Shown here: positions 1-8,973 of the stretch, in pieces
Position numbering within the stretch: position 1 is the first letter of the stretch
How the letters are laid out: every line of letters begins with the position of its first letter
NCBI GenBank assembly: GCA_036563895.1
Contig: DATCLN010000037.1
Span: forward strand, 1-40,013
Origin: ZCTH02-B3 sp036563895
Lineage (GTDB): Bacteria > Bacillota > Bacilli > Paenibacillales > Paenibacillaceae
Direction of reading: 5' to 3'
Length of the DNA stretch: 40,013 nt
The notes under the pieces: generated by a model
The model's database searches: none
What the model was told of the DNA's origin: nothing
What the model saw: only the letters and a program-made list of their open reading frames with translations
Position numbers and translations under genes: made by a program

Positions 1-1
1 G

Positions 2-541
2 AACAAAAAATGCCTGATCGCCCAGCGGGAGATCGGCACGGACACGATCTCGTTCGCCAGCGGGCTCCGCGCGGCGCTCCGCCAGGACCCGGACATCATT
101 CTGGTGGGCGAGATGCGGGACCTGGAGACGATCCGCATCGCCATCACCGCCGCCGAGACCGGACACCTGGTGTTCGGCACGCTGCACACGCCGGACGCGC
201 CGCAGACGGTGGACCGGATCATCGACGTTTTTCCGACGGAGCAGCAGCGCCAAATCCGCATCCAGCTCGCGTCGGTGCTCGTCGCCGTCCTGTCGCAGCG
301 GCTCATTCCCAGATGGGACGGTTCCGGCCGCGCCCTGGCGCTGGAAATCCTGGTCAACACGCCGGCGGTCGCCAACCTGATCCGGCAGGAGAAAATCTAT
401 CAGATCAAGTCCGTCATGCAGACGAGCCGGCATCTGGGCATGCAGACGATGATGAGCAGCATCCAGGAGCTGGTCGACCAGGGCATCGTCCACCGCGACG
501 CGATCAAAGAATATGCCTTGACGCTGGGGGAGGAAGCGTGA
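2..541 (+). CDS. pilT: Type IV pilus retraction ATPase PilT, C-terminal part (5' end outside window)
   Basis: The visible 179 residues are the C-terminal half of a PilT hexameric ATPase, which depolymerises type IV pili for retraction and twitching. The reading frame is open from base 2, so the N-terminal PAS-like domain and the Walker A loop lie outside the window. Seen here are the Walker B/Asp region (DPDIILVGEMRDLETI), the His box (TAAETGHLVFGTLHT) and a QRLIPR segment typical of PilT. The stop TGA overlaps the ATG of the next gene by one base, so the two are probably translationally coupled. PilB-type assembly ATPases normally carry a tetracysteine zinc site in this half; none is seen, which favours PilT. 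Confidence 0.95.
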   Translation, partial: NKKCLIAQREIGTDTISFASGLRAALRQDPDIILVGEMRDLETIRIAITAAETGHLVFGTLHTPDAPQTVDRIIDVFPTEQQRQIRIQLASVLVAVLSQRLIPRWDGSGRALALEILVNTPAVANLIRQEKIYQIKSVMQTSRHLGMQTMMSSIQELVDQGIVHRDAIKEYALTLGEEA

Positions 542-1737
542 TGAACCGATTCATCCAGCACTGCTTGGCATCGGTGCTGTGCCTTGCGGCCGTTTTCGCG
601 GCCCTGCTTCCGGCGGCGGCCGCACCGGCCGGAAGCGGCGGGTCGGATCTACCCGTCTGGGGGGACATCATCGGGAAACCGGCCGAAGAAAGGCAGCAGC
701 TTTACGAGCAACTGACCTTTGCGCCGGCGTCCTGGGAAGCCGGCCAGGTTTTGTCCTTTGAACCGCTCGTGGTGGTCACCGAAAAGCCCGGGCCGACCGG
801 GGAAACCGCCGCCAAAATCCGCGTTTGGACCGGTTGGCTGGGCCGGGCGGAAAACGATCTCGTCACGGTGTGGGACGAACTGTGGATCGGCCGGGACGGG
901 AAGGTCATCCTGGCCGTCGCCGACATGGAGTCGGCTATTCCGGACTATTTTTTGGCACCCCGCCAAAACGTCTATCAGCATCTGGACTGGGTCGGTCGTT
1001 ATCCGTGGGTGTCCGTGCCGACCGATGCGGAGGCCGAGGCCGCGGGACTTCCCAGGGTGCCGGCGGCCGGCGTGACGAACGCGTACGGGCTGTCGCCGGA
1101 AGGGGAGGCGGACGCGGCGGACGCTCCGGCGGTGAAGCCGCTGCCGGTCATCCCCGACCGGGTCCGTCCCAAACGGCATTTTCCCGAGGCGGAAATTCCG
1201 GTCGTTCCGCCCGACATCGAAGGTCACTGGGCCAGGGAAGACATTCTGAATCTGATGGGCAAGGGCGTCGTCAAGGGTTACGAAGACGGCACGATCCGGC
1301 CGCAGCGCACGCTCACCCGGGCGGAATTCATCACCCTGCTGCTTCGGGGTTTGCAGCTGGAACCGAAAAGCGGCGGCGTTTCTTCGTACAACGACGTGGC
1401 CGGTCACTGGGCCCGGGACATGATCGCCGAAGCCGAGCGGCTGGGCATTCTGCCCAAGTCCGGCGGGCAAAACGGATTCGGCCCGAACGAGGCGGTCAGC
1501 CGGCTTGAGATGGCGGTGTGGGCGGCGAACGCCCTGTCGCTGATCGGCCGCACGCAGGAAGGCCCGCCGGCCGGTTTCAAGGATACGGGCCGCCTGACCG
1601 ACGCCCAGCAAACCGCCATCCGCAAGACGGTGAACAACGGCGTGCTGCGCGGTTACGAAGACGGCACGTTCCGGCCCGAGCGTTCCCTTACCCGGGCGGA
1701 GGCGTTCGTCGTGACGCTCCGGCTGATCGAACTGTAA
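541..1737 (+). CDS. Secreted protein with three S-layer homology (SLH) domains, in pilus operon
   Basis: A 398-residue exported protein. It starts with MNRF, a hydrophobic signal peptide (about residues 9-28) and an alanine-rich cleavage region. Residues about 30-160 are an unrecognised domain. A Pro/Val-rich linker is followed by three SLH repeats at about 225-275, 285-335 and 345-398, with GHWA and GYEDGTIRP/GYEDGTFRP signatures. SLH domains bind pyruvylated secondary cell-wall polymers, so the protein should be held on the wall. It lies between pilT and the prepilin genes and overlaps pilT by one base, which suggests a role in anchoring or passing the pilus through the Gram-positive wall; that role is inference. 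Confidence 0.85.
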   Translation: MNRFIQHCLASVLCLAAVFAALLPAAAAPAGSGGSDLPVWGDIIGKPAEERQQLYEQLTFAPASWEAGQVLSFEPLVVVTEKPGPTGETAAKIRVWTGWLGRAENDLVTVWDELWIGRDGKVILAVADMESAIPDYFLAPRQNVYQHLDWVGRYPWVSVPTDAEAEAAGLPRVPAAGVTNAYGLSPEGEADAADAPAVKPLPVIPDRVRPKRHFPEAEIPVVPPDIEGHWAREDILNLMGKGVVKGYEDGTIRPQRTLTRAEFITLLLRGLQLEPKSGGVSSYNDVAGHWARDMIAEAERLGILPKSGGQNGFGPNEAVSRLEMAVWAANALSLIGRTQEGPPAGFKDTGRLTDAQQTAIRKTVNNGVLRGYEDGTFRPERSLTRAEAFVVTLRLIEL

Positions 1738-1786
1738 CACGGGCGAAGCAAAGCATCATGCGGGGAGGAAAGGAGTGGTTGGACTT

Positions 1787-4138
1787 ATGCTGAAAACCAT
1801 CGGTTTTCGATGGAAAAGGCTGCTGGCCGCCTGGCTGGCCGCGTTGCTGGCCGTCAGCCTGCTGCCCCCGTATGCCGCATCGCCGGTTCAGGTGGCAGCC
1901 GCGTCGGGCAACAGCTGTTTGACGCTGATCGGCACGCTGAAGGAAAACAACGAGTCCGTTTTCATGTTCAGGCCGATCACGTTTGAGTACACCATTCTTC
2001 CACAGGGCGAACTCATCGATATGGTGCGCGATCCGGTGGACGTGGCCATGGTGCTGGACGTATCGCTCAGCATGAGCTATCCGATGGAAAGCAAGCCCAA
2101 GCCCACCCGGATGGATACGCTGAAAGACGCCGCCACCGCTTTCCTCGACGACCTGGCTGCCCAAAACGCGGGCGACCGGGTGGGGCTGGTCAAGTTCTCG
2201 ACCCTGGCCTCCCAGGTCAGAGGGCTTACGACCAACTACGCCGCCCTGAAACAGGACATTCAGAAATTCTCGCCGAACGGCAACACCAACATCGAGGACG
2301 GCCTTCGCATCGGACTCGACATGCTGACGGACGGCGAGCGGCAAAAATACGTCATTCTGCTGACGGACGGCTACGCCACGCATTACCGGCACCGGAATTC
2401 GGCGGTCTACAACAACGCCGAAGCGCGAAAACGGGCCCTGCAGCGGGCGGACCAGCTGGCCGCGGCGGGTGTGACCGTTTACGCCATCGGCCTCGGCACC
2501 CCCGGTTCCACCGACGTCGACCATGAACTTCTGGAACAGATTGCGGCCAAGACCGGAGGCGCCAAATTTTCCGCTTCCAACACGAACGAACTCATCCAGG
2601 TGTTCCGCGAAATCACCCAGGCCATCCAGCGGGAAGGCAAAATATCCGGCATTGAAATCCGCCAGCCGGTGCCCCCGGGATTTGAAGCGGTGGAGGGCAG
2701 CTATCCCGGCGCCCGTGTCGAAAACGGGGTGCTCATCGTGCCGATTCCGGACATCCATTATCCGTTCGAATTCGAGGAACTGAAAGTTTCCGTGCAGCTG
2801 ATGCAGACGGCGAAAACGGGCGAGTACGAGTTCGAGGACGCGGTGCTCAAGTTCCGGGACGCCTGCGACCGCGAATCTTCCACCATCATTCCGAACAACA
2901 ACCGCATCACCGTTTCCGGTTGGGTGGACGTCTGGGGCAATGTGTATGTCGGCGACAGCAACGGCGCGGTGATCCGTTACCGTCACGGCGATTTCGACGA
3001 AAAGCAATTCGTGGTGCCGGGTCCGGGCAATGGCGATATGGTGAGCAACATTGCGTTCGAGGATTCGGCCCAGGGAGTGGATGACGACGCCTTCGTCAAC
3101 GTCACTTACGAGAACGGTTCGATGCCGGAAAGGCTGAATCTGCTTCCTATTGCGCCGCAGATCAGGCTGTTCGATGAGCACGGAAATTTGATCGAAGAAG
3201 GTTGGCATCAGGGTCCGATCCGTGTGGAAATTTCCGGAAGCGGCCACCGTCTGCCAAGCGGTACAAGCTTTTCGGGAGCCAACAACGATTTTCAAAGCGG
3301 ATACATCGCCGGATACGAGTACCGTATTGACGGCGGCGCGTGGCAACCGTATCCGGGCCATCCGGTTGTCGTGGACGAAGAGTTCGGGCAGATTGAAGCG
3401 CGCGCCGTCACGATCTCCGTTTCGGGACGCCAGGACAAGCCGTCGTACGGTGACGTGGCCACGCGCTACGTGCAGCTGGACAATACGCCGCCGGAAATTG
3501 CGTTTGAAGGTCCCACGGACGGCAAAGTGATCCCGGACAACGATCCGAAGCTGAAAATCACCGTGCGGGACATGGAAAGCCCGATCGACTCCGTCACGCT
3601 GATCCTGGAGGATCAGGAAGGGCGCAAGTACGAAAGAACGTTTGCCGGAAACGGCGCGAATACCGTCTCCGAGGAACTGCGGCTTTCCTCCCTGGTGCCG
3701 GAAGCGAAAGACCGTGTCGGATGGTTCAAGGTCACCGTCACGGCCAGAAACGCGGCGGGTGCGTCCCATACCATCACGAGCGGCTTTGTCGTCAATCCCG
3801 GACCGGGCGGGACGCTGGCAGCCAAGGAAGGAGACAAGGTTGTCGATTATTCGGTCAAAGCGTCCAACAAACCGGTCACGGTGCATTTGACCACGAACAA
3901 AACCATTGTCGCCAAGCGAAGCGACGTTCCCGGCTCGTACGACATCGAACTGAAAGAAATTTCCGTAAGAATCGCAAAAGAACCCGGCGAGGGCACTTTC
4001 GTCAAGCTTGGCGCCTATCAGTTCCAGGTGACCGAGCAAGGGACGAACTACATTACGGTCAAATTGACGGACACCAAAGGCAATGTGACGTTCCTCGACC
4101 TGGTCGTAAAAATTGACTACAACCAGAAACGCTTCTAG
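1787..4138 (+). CDS. Secreted von Willebrand factor A domain protein, possible pilus tip adhesin
   Basis: A 783-residue exported protein. I chose ATG 1787 because GGAGGAAAGGAG ends 11 bases upstream; a GTG at 1775 is also in frame but abuts that site. A signal peptide covers residues 1 to about 35. The VWA domain covers about 82-275 and keeps the metal-ion-dependent adhesion site: DVSLS near residues 91-95, the threonine in NTNIEDG, and LLTDG. The rest is beta-rich, with Ig-like or cadherin-like segments (for example DNTPPEIAFEGP). No transmembrane anchor or sortase motif is seen. Its place just before the pseudopilins resembles that of PilY1-like or VWA tip adhesins in other pilus systems; a tip role is inference. 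Confidence 0.85.
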   Translation: MLKTIGFRWKRLLAAWLAALLAVSLLPPYAASPVQVAAASGNSCLTLIGTLKENNESVFMFRPITFEYTILPQGELIDMVRDPVDVAMVLDVSLSMSYPMESKPKPTRMDTLKDAATAFLDDLAAQNAGDRVGLVKFSTLASQVRGLTTNYAALKQDIQKFSPNGNTNIEDGLRIGLDMLTDGERQKYVILLTDGYATHYRHRNSAVYNNAEARKRALQRADQLAAAGVTVYAIGLGTPGSTDVDHELLEQIAAKTGGAKFSASNTNELIQVFREITQAIQREGKISGIEIRQPVPPGFEAVEGSYPGARVENGVLIVPIPDIHYPFEFEELKVSVQLMQTAKTGEYEFEDAVLKFRDACDRESSTIIPNNNRITVSGWVDVWGNVYVGDSNGAVIRYRHGDFDEKQFVVPGPGNGDMVSNIAFEDSAQGVDDDAFVNVTYENGSMPERLNLLPIAPQIRLFDEHGNLIEEGWHQGPIRVEISGSGHRLPSGTSFSGANNDFQSGYIAGYEYRIDGGAWQPYPGHPVVVDEEFGQIEARAVTISVSGRQDKPSYGDVATRYVQLDNTPPEIAFEGPTDGKVIPDNDPKLKITVRDMESPIDSVTLILEDQEGRKYERTFAGNGANTVSEELRLSSLVPEAKDRVGWFKVTVTARNAAGASHTITSGFVVNPGPGGTLAAKEGDKVVDYSVKASNKPVTVHLTTNKTIVAKRSDVPGSYDIELKEISVRIAKEPGEGTFVKLGAYQFQVTEQGTNYITVKLTDTKGNVTFLDLVVKIDYNQKRF

Positions 4139-4149
4139 GAGGACCGGGC

Positions 4150-4686
4150 ATGGGAGGCAGCCGACCCTTGCGGAACGAGCGGGGCTTCACGCTGGTCGAA
4201 GTGCTGGCGTCGCTGACGATCATGGCTTTGATCAGCGTGACCCTCATCGGCTATTTCGTGGCTGCGATCGACCGTTCGGCCGAGGAAAGCAGGCGGGTCA
4301 TCGCCATCAACCTGGCCCGCCTCAAAGCCGCGGAACTGAGGGATATGGCAAAGCAGACCACGCAGGACGGTTCCACCTGGTACCGGAAGTTGCGGGAAGC
4401 GCTGCCCGAAGCGCCGAAGATCTTCACGCAAGACGATCCCGGTCTGTTTGGACCCTTGCTGGATTCCGTGGAAATCCTGGGAACGACCTACCGCTACCAG
4501 GTTACCCTTTACCGGGACGAGGGCGAGCCGGGATCGCACACGGAATGGCTGGACGGCGTCATGGGGGAGAACGCGGACAAGTATCTGATGCGCATGATCC
4601 TCCGGGTATCCTGGGATGACGCCGCTTCCGCCCCGTCGCCGGGGAAATCGGTCGTTCTCGATACTTCGCTCATCGACCGGAGGTAA
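4150..4686 (+). CDS. Type IV prepilin-like protein (PilV/PilW-like minor pilin)
   Basis: A 178-residue minor pilin. The leader ends RNERG and the class III cleavage site falls between G12 and F13. The mature protein starts FTLVEVLASL, with the conserved Glu at +5, and a hydrophobic helix follows to about residue 34. The remainder is a soluble domain without recognised motifs. AGGAGG sits just before the ATG, 11 bases after the VWA gene stop. The prepilin peptidase at the end of the same operon would process it. Which minor pilin it corresponds to cannot be assigned from sequence alone. Confidence 0.85.
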   Translation: MGGSRPLRNERGFTLVEVLASLTIMALISVTLIGYFVAAIDRSAEESRRVIAINLARLKAAELRDMAKQTTQDGSTWYRKLREALPEAPKIFTQDDPGLFGPLLDSVEILGTTYRYQVTLYRDEGEPGSHTEWLDGVMGENADKYLMRMILRVSWDDAASAPSPGKSVVLDTSLIDRR

Positions 4687-4691
4687 ACGCC

Positions 4692-5291
4692 GTGCAGCAA
4701 TGCGGAGTCCGGAGGCCGCTTTTGCCACCCGCCGTCCGGTCAGTCGGAAAGGACGAACGCGGCCTCACCCTCATCGAGCTACTCACGGGGCTGATGCTGT
4801 TTGGCATGATCACCGCGATCCTGTATTCCTTCCTGTTCATGGGCGCTTCCATGTACCGGAAGATCTCGGTGGAAACGCAGCTGCGCAACCAGGCGGACGC
4901 CTTGTACGGCCTGATCGTCACGGAGCTGAAAGATGCCGTTTATGTCAAACAGGGCAAGGACTCGCAGGAAATCGTGTATGTCAAACGGTCGGCCGATCCG
5001 AAGGTGTACGTGGACACGTACCGGATGGCGATCGAGCGGGAAGGGGAAAACGGGCCTTACGGCCTGTCGGTGTACGGGCCGGACGGCACGCTGGTCAGAA
5101 GATTCGATCTTGCGTCCCGGTTTGTCCTGAAGGTGGGCGATCCCGGGATGAGTTCCGGTCTGATCGCCATGCAGCAAAACATGGTGAAAATCCTGCTGGT
5201 TTTCGACCGCGCCGACGCCGACCGGGTGCCGGCCGCGGAACGGTCGGTGATGAGGCTCGAATCCACGATCCCGCTGTTCCGCATGGAATGA
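4692..5291 (+). CDS. Type IV prepilin-like protein (PilW/GspJ-like)
   Basis: A 199-residue pseudopilin starting at GTG 4692, with GGAGG overlapping the stop of the gene before. The leader is unusually long (24 residues, ending DERG) and is followed by LTLIELLTGLMLF, with Glu at mature position +5 and a hydrophobic helix. The C-terminal domain is about 150 residues and unassigned. Gene size and order (small pseudopilin, this one, then a large one lacking Glu5) recall the GspI-GspJ-GspK tip complex of type II secretion and its minor pilin counterparts; that matching is inference. Confidence 0.8.
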   Translation: MQQCGVRRPLLPPAVRSVGKDERGLTLIELLTGLMLFGMITAILYSFLFMGASMYRKISVETQLRNQADALYGLIVTELKDAVYVKQGKDSQEIVYVKRSADPKVYVDTYRMAIEREGENGPYGLSVYGPDGTLVRRFDLASRFVLKVGDPGMSSGLIAMQQNMVKILLVFDRADADRVPAAERSVMRLESTIPLFRME

Positions 5292-5304
5292 GAGGTGACG
5301 CGCG

Positions 5305-7101
5305 ATGGCCGGAAGATCGTCCATGCCGGAAGCCGGAACGGTCGAGGCGCCGCGGGGAGAGCGGGGAGCCGCTCTCCTCGTGGCGATGCTCGCCGCCGTT
5401 TTCCTGACCATTCTCGGCCTCGTTCTGGTGGAAATTTTGAAAGGCGGCCTGTCCCAGGCGGCGTCCACCGAAGCTTCCATCCAGGCCGAAGCGCTGGCGC
5501 AGCGCGGTCTGGACGACGCCGTGGCGCTGATCTGGAACGAGGTGAAATCCGCCAACGGTCTGACAAACGCGAACATGCACGGCAGAGTGGACGCGGTCCA
5601 TTCGGCGCTGGGCCGGAAAGACGACCAGGGAGCGCTGCTCGGTCAACTTCACGGCCTGACGGTGCAAGGCGAGCGGGGTTCGTATACGATCGAAATTGCG
5701 GAGGACGTGAACAATTACACGGATTTTTTAAACAATCGCGATCTCATCCCGGATTATCCCTACAGCCGCATCCTGACGGTGAAGGTCACCGCCAAAGCCG
5801 GCACCCTGCGCAAGCGGACGGCGGTCCGGGAGGCCGACATCTTTGTGACGACGATCAACCCCGTGTTCAAGTACCCGCTTTCCGCCAGCGAAAGCCTGAC
5901 GCTGAACGGGGCCGTTTACGTCGTCGGGGACGTTCTGGTGCGATCCGGCAATATGTACGTGCTGGACAAAGCTTATTTCATCGGTTCCCCCGAAACGCTC
6001 TACCGCATGGACACGGCTTTGCCGACGGTGAAGGGGTTTTACAGGGCAGACGAGGTCATCCGCATGAATACGGTGGAAAATCCCGGCGTGCCGGAACCCG
6101 GAGACAGGTTTTCGGTGTTTGAACCTTTCGAGGACACGGAGCTGCCGGTGGATGCAGACATTCCGATCGACGATTTTGTCAACGACAGAGTCCTCGAGAT
6201 GACGGCGCGCCTGGATGAGCCCCATGGTTTCTTCGGCACGACCGTCGAAGAAGACCGGCTGGAAGGGTACACCGTTTCCGGTTCCGTCACGGACAGCACC
6301 CGGTATGTGAATCAATGGGTGAGATTTTCAAAAGACGTAGACATCAAAAACAGCAACGGTTCCCCCGCCCATTTTGCCGTGGACAACGGTGTGCTGATGA
6401 TGGACGCGGACGCCAGGGTGAACCTTTCCAATGGATCGCTGTACGTCCGCTATGCCGAAAGCCAATCCATCGCGGCGGCGACTTTTGCCGGATCGCTGGA
6501 AGTCAATCCCCCGCATGCGGTGGTGGTACAGGGCAATGCGGTCATCATGGGCGGATTCCGGTTCAAGGGGAACATGTACGTGGACGGGTCCCTGCAAATC
6601 GTCGGCTCCGTCAATCTGGAAGGAACCATCTATGTGAGCGGCGATGTGGACATGAAAGAAATGAGATCCCTCAATTCCGAGGAAGAAGGGTCCGGTCCGT
6701 CGGCACCGCTGATTCTGCTGTCCGGCGGCAGCATCGTCTTTTCCGACATTCGCCCGGCAAACGACGATTCCATTCGGGTTCGGGCGTTTCTGTACAGCCT
6801 CGAGCCGATGTCGCTGTACGGCGTGCAATCGAAAATGATCATCACCGGCGGGATCCACGGGTCGAGCGTCACCATCAATGCCGTGCGTGAAGATTCCGGC
6901 AACCGGTCAAGCAACGTACATTTCACCGTGAAAGGAAATGCGAATGATCAGTTCTTGCTGACTCCGACGGATGATCAGCTAGTGTTGCCGCCGGATGCGT
7001 CCAATCTTCAAATCTACTACGATCACCGGCTGTTCTCCGATCCCCCCGTCGGCATCCCGGTGACGGAAAACCTGACGATGTTCGTGCAAAGCCGTGTCTG
7101 A
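5305..7101 (+). CDS. Large PilX/GspK-like pilus protein with repetitive C-terminal beta region
   Basis: A 598-residue protein beginning with a basic leader and GERG followed by AALLVAMLAAVFLTILGLVLV. This resembles a prepilin N-terminus but has Val instead of Glu at +5, as in GspK/PilX-type initiating subunits. Residues about 45-90 are helical. From about 195 onward come repeating hydrophobic-glycine strands such as LNGAVYVVGDVLV and VDGSLQIVGSVNLEGTIYVSGDV, the pattern of right-handed beta-solenoids (bactofilin or DUF7305-like). AGAGGTGA lies upstream of the ATG. The solenoid reading is my inference from the repeats; a pilus-associated role follows from the N-terminus and the operon. Confidence 0.7.
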   Translation: MAGRSSMPEAGTVEAPRGERGAALLVAMLAAVFLTILGLVLVEILKGGLSQAASTEASIQAEALAQRGLDDAVALIWNEVKSANGLTNANMHGRVDAVHSALGRKDDQGALLGQLHGLTVQGERGSYTIEIAEDVNNYTDFLNNRDLIPDYPYSRILTVKVTAKAGTLRKRTAVREADIFVTTINPVFKYPLSASESLTLNGAVYVVGDVLVRSGNMYVLDKAYFIGSPETLYRMDTALPTVKGFYRADEVIRMNTVENPGVPEPGDRFSVFEPFEDTELPVDADIPIDDFVNDRVLEMTARLDEPHGFFGTTVEEDRLEGYTVSGSVTDSTRYVNQWVRFSKDVDIKNSNGSPAHFAVDNGVLMMDADARVNLSNGSLYVRYAESQSIAAATFAGSLEVNPPHAVVVQGNAVIMGGFRFKGNMYVDGSLQIVGSVNLEGTIYVSGDVDMKEMRSLNSEEEGSGPSAPLILLSGGSIVFSDIRPANDDSIRVRAFLYSLEPMSLYGVQSKMIITGGIHGSSVTINAVREDSGNRSSNVHFTVKGNANDQFLLTPTDDQLVLPPDASNLQIYYDHRLFSDPPVGIPVTENLTMFVQSRV

Positions 7102-7116
7102 AAGGAGGTAGCCGAT

Positions 7117-8154
7117 ATGAGACTGCGTTTTTTGATCGCGGACGACACCCGGTTCATGCGCAAAATGCTGACCGACATCCTGAAGGAAATGGACTGCGAA
7201 GTCGTCGGCGAAGCGGAAAACGGCGCGACGGCGGTAGAGCTGTACCGGGAGCTGCGCCCGGACGTGACGTTCATGGACATCTACATGCCGGAAATGGACG
7301 GCATCGAAGCGATGCGGCAAATCCGCAACATCGACGAAAACGCGATCGTCATCGTCTGCTCGGGCACCAGCCAGCAGTACCTGATCTCCGACGCGATGAA
7401 GGCGGGCGCGAACGGATACGTGATGAAACCGTTCAAAGCAAAACAAATCAAGGAAGCCATCCAGAAATACGTGCTGCCGAACGTATCCGGCCGGGGCGTC
7501 TTATCTTCCCCTGAACCGGCCGTCCAGGAGACAACGTCCGGCAAGCTTCCGGCTGACGAACCGGCATCCCTCGATCTTGAAGCCGCCGACGATTGGCCGG
7601 GCGTCGTAAAAGAAGAGGAGCCGGAAGATGCGTTGGACGGACCGACGCTGGGAAGCGATCCCGCCCTCGAACTGTCCGGGGAGGATTTGGTTGCCGCTTC
7701 ACCGGAAGAATCCGCTTCAACGGACGAAGCCGCCGGACCGGAAGTCGCCGCAACGGAAGATGACGGGGAAGTCATCGTGCTGGAATCCGATATGCCGGCG
7801 GGCTATGAAGGAGAGGAAGAGGAAGAACCGGCCGAACGGGACGAACCCTTGCTTCACTCGGCCGAGGTCATCCCTATCAGCGAGCTCAAAGGCGGAAACG
7901 CCGACAAGGAGGAAAGCGGAGTGAAAGAATTCAGATCGAGCATATCGTGCCGTTGGAAAGAAGACATCAACGATCAGGAGGTCATGTACATCGTCACCTG
8001 TTACGAAGGAGAGCCGTACCTGCGGATTGAGACGTCCGCGAAGGGCGACGATTTTGTGCTGTCGTTCGAAGGGCTTCGCATGCTGCAGCAATGGCTGGAG
8101 AAAAACGCGCTGCAAACGACGGCGCAGCGCAGGGAAGTCGCCCGGCATTCCTGA
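7117..8154 (+). CDS. CheY-like response regulator with acidic linker and unassigned C-terminal domain
   Basis: Residues 1-122 form a receiver domain with D9-D10, phospho-acceptor D54 (TFMDIYMPEMDG), S82 and K104, so it should accept phosphate. Residues about 125-265 are a low-complexity acidic linker rich in Glu, Asp, Ser and Pro. The last ~75 residues form a small folded domain (SSISCRWKEDINDQEVMYIV...) that I do not recognise; it is not an HTH, GGDEF or LytTR domain. AAAGGAGG precedes the ATG, 15 bases after the PilX-like gene. Its place inside the pilus operon suggests control of pilus assembly or retraction at the protein level. No partner kinase is in the window. Confidence 0.8.
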   Translation: MRLRFLIADDTRFMRKMLTDILKEMDCEVVGEAENGATAVELYRELRPDVTFMDIYMPEMDGIEAMRQIRNIDENAIVIVCSGTSQQYLISDAMKAGANGYVMKPFKAKQIKEAIQKYVLPNVSGRGVLSSPEPAVQETTSGKLPADEPASLDLEAADDWPGVVKEEEPEDALDGPTLGSDPALELSGEDLVAASPEESASTDEAAGPEVAATEDDGEVIVLESDMPAGYEGEEEEEPAERDEPLLHSAEVIPISELKGGNADKEESGVKEFRSSISCRWKEDINDQEVMYIVTCYEGEPYLRIETSAKGDDFVLSFEGLRMLQQWLEKNALQTTAQRREVARHS

Positions 8155-8169
8155 CGGCGGGGAAGGCGC

Positions 8170-8955
8170 ATGACGCCGGAAACGTGGTTTTGGACCTTGT
8201 TCTGGTTCGCGGCGGGATCCGCGGCCGGATCGTTGTGCGTAACGGCGGGCATCCGGATTCCCCGGAAGGAATCCCTCTTCCGGACCCCTGCGGTTTGCCC
8301 GTCGTGCTCCGGCCGCTGGACAGCCATCGACCTTGTGCCGATTGCGGGCTGGATCGCAAGGGGAGGCAAATGCCGCCATTGCCGCGCGCCGATCCCTCCG
8401 CTGCGCCTCATGGGCGAAGCCGTGACCGGGCTTTTGTTCAGCATCCTTTACCTTAACCGTTCTTCGTTGGCGGAATGGGTCGGGGGCATCTTGCTCACGC
8501 TGATGCTGGTCACCCTTTCGGTGAGCGATCTCCGGTACCGCCTGCTCCCGAACCGGATCGTCTATCCCGGTTTTGCCGCGTTTGTGTTCTACCGGTTGCT
8601 GCTTACGCCGTCCTCGCTCTGGGACAACCTGTTCGGGCTTCTGATGGGCGGCGGACTGTTGCTGGCCGTATCGTGGGTGAGCCTGTGGGCGAACCGTCCC
8701 GCCATGGGAGGCGGCGACATCAAGCTGATGGCGGCGCTGGGGTGGCTGCTCGGATTCGAGCTGATCTGCCTGGTGGTCATTCTTTCTTCTTTCCTGGGCC
8801 TTGCGGTCGGAGGGAGTCTGATCGCGGCGGGGAAAATCCGGAAGGACACTTTCCTTCCTTTCGGGCCGTTCATCGCGGCGGCCGCCCTTTTCGCCTGGCT
8901 ATGGGGCAGGGATGTAGTGGATGCATACCTGAACACGCTGCTCATCGTCCTGTGA
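8170..8955 (+). CDS. pilD: Prepilin peptidase / N-methyltransferase (A24 family)
   Basis: A 261-residue polytopic membrane aspartic protease that cleaves the short leaders of the pilins encoded upstream and methylates the new N-terminus. Both catalytic aspartates are present: D120 in SVSDLRYR and D183 in the GGGDIKL motif. The N-terminal cytoplasmic domain has two CxxC pairs (C43/C46, C68/C71), as in bifunctional enzymes. About seven hydrophobic segments follow. It is the last gene of the pilus operon. Its stop lies 18 bases from the convergent end of the LytTR gene, with no obvious terminator between. Confidence 0.93.
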   Translation: MTPETWFWTLFWFAAGSAAGSLCVTAGIRIPRKESLFRTPAVCPSCSGRWTAIDLVPIAGWIARGGKCRHCRAPIPPLRLMGEAVTGLLFSILYLNRSSLAEWVGGILLTLMLVTLSVSDLRYRLLPNRIVYPGFAAFVFYRLLLTPSSLWDNLFGLLMGGGLLLAVSWVSLWANRPAMGGGDIKLMAALGWLLGFELICLVVILSSFLGLAVGGSLIAAGKIRKDTFLPFGPFIAAAALFAWLWGRDVVDAYLNTLLIVL

Positions 8956-8973
8956 ATTCGCGACGCTCTTTCG

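Noticed and set aside
10..540. Open frame continuing upstream of the SLH gene
   Set aside because: It overlaps pilT out of frame; the SLH protein starts at ATG 541 with a signal peptide.
1688..4039. A 783-codon open frame on the - strand opposite the VWA gene
   Set aside because: It mirrors the real gene in a GC-rich genome, has no ribosome site and no family-like motifs.
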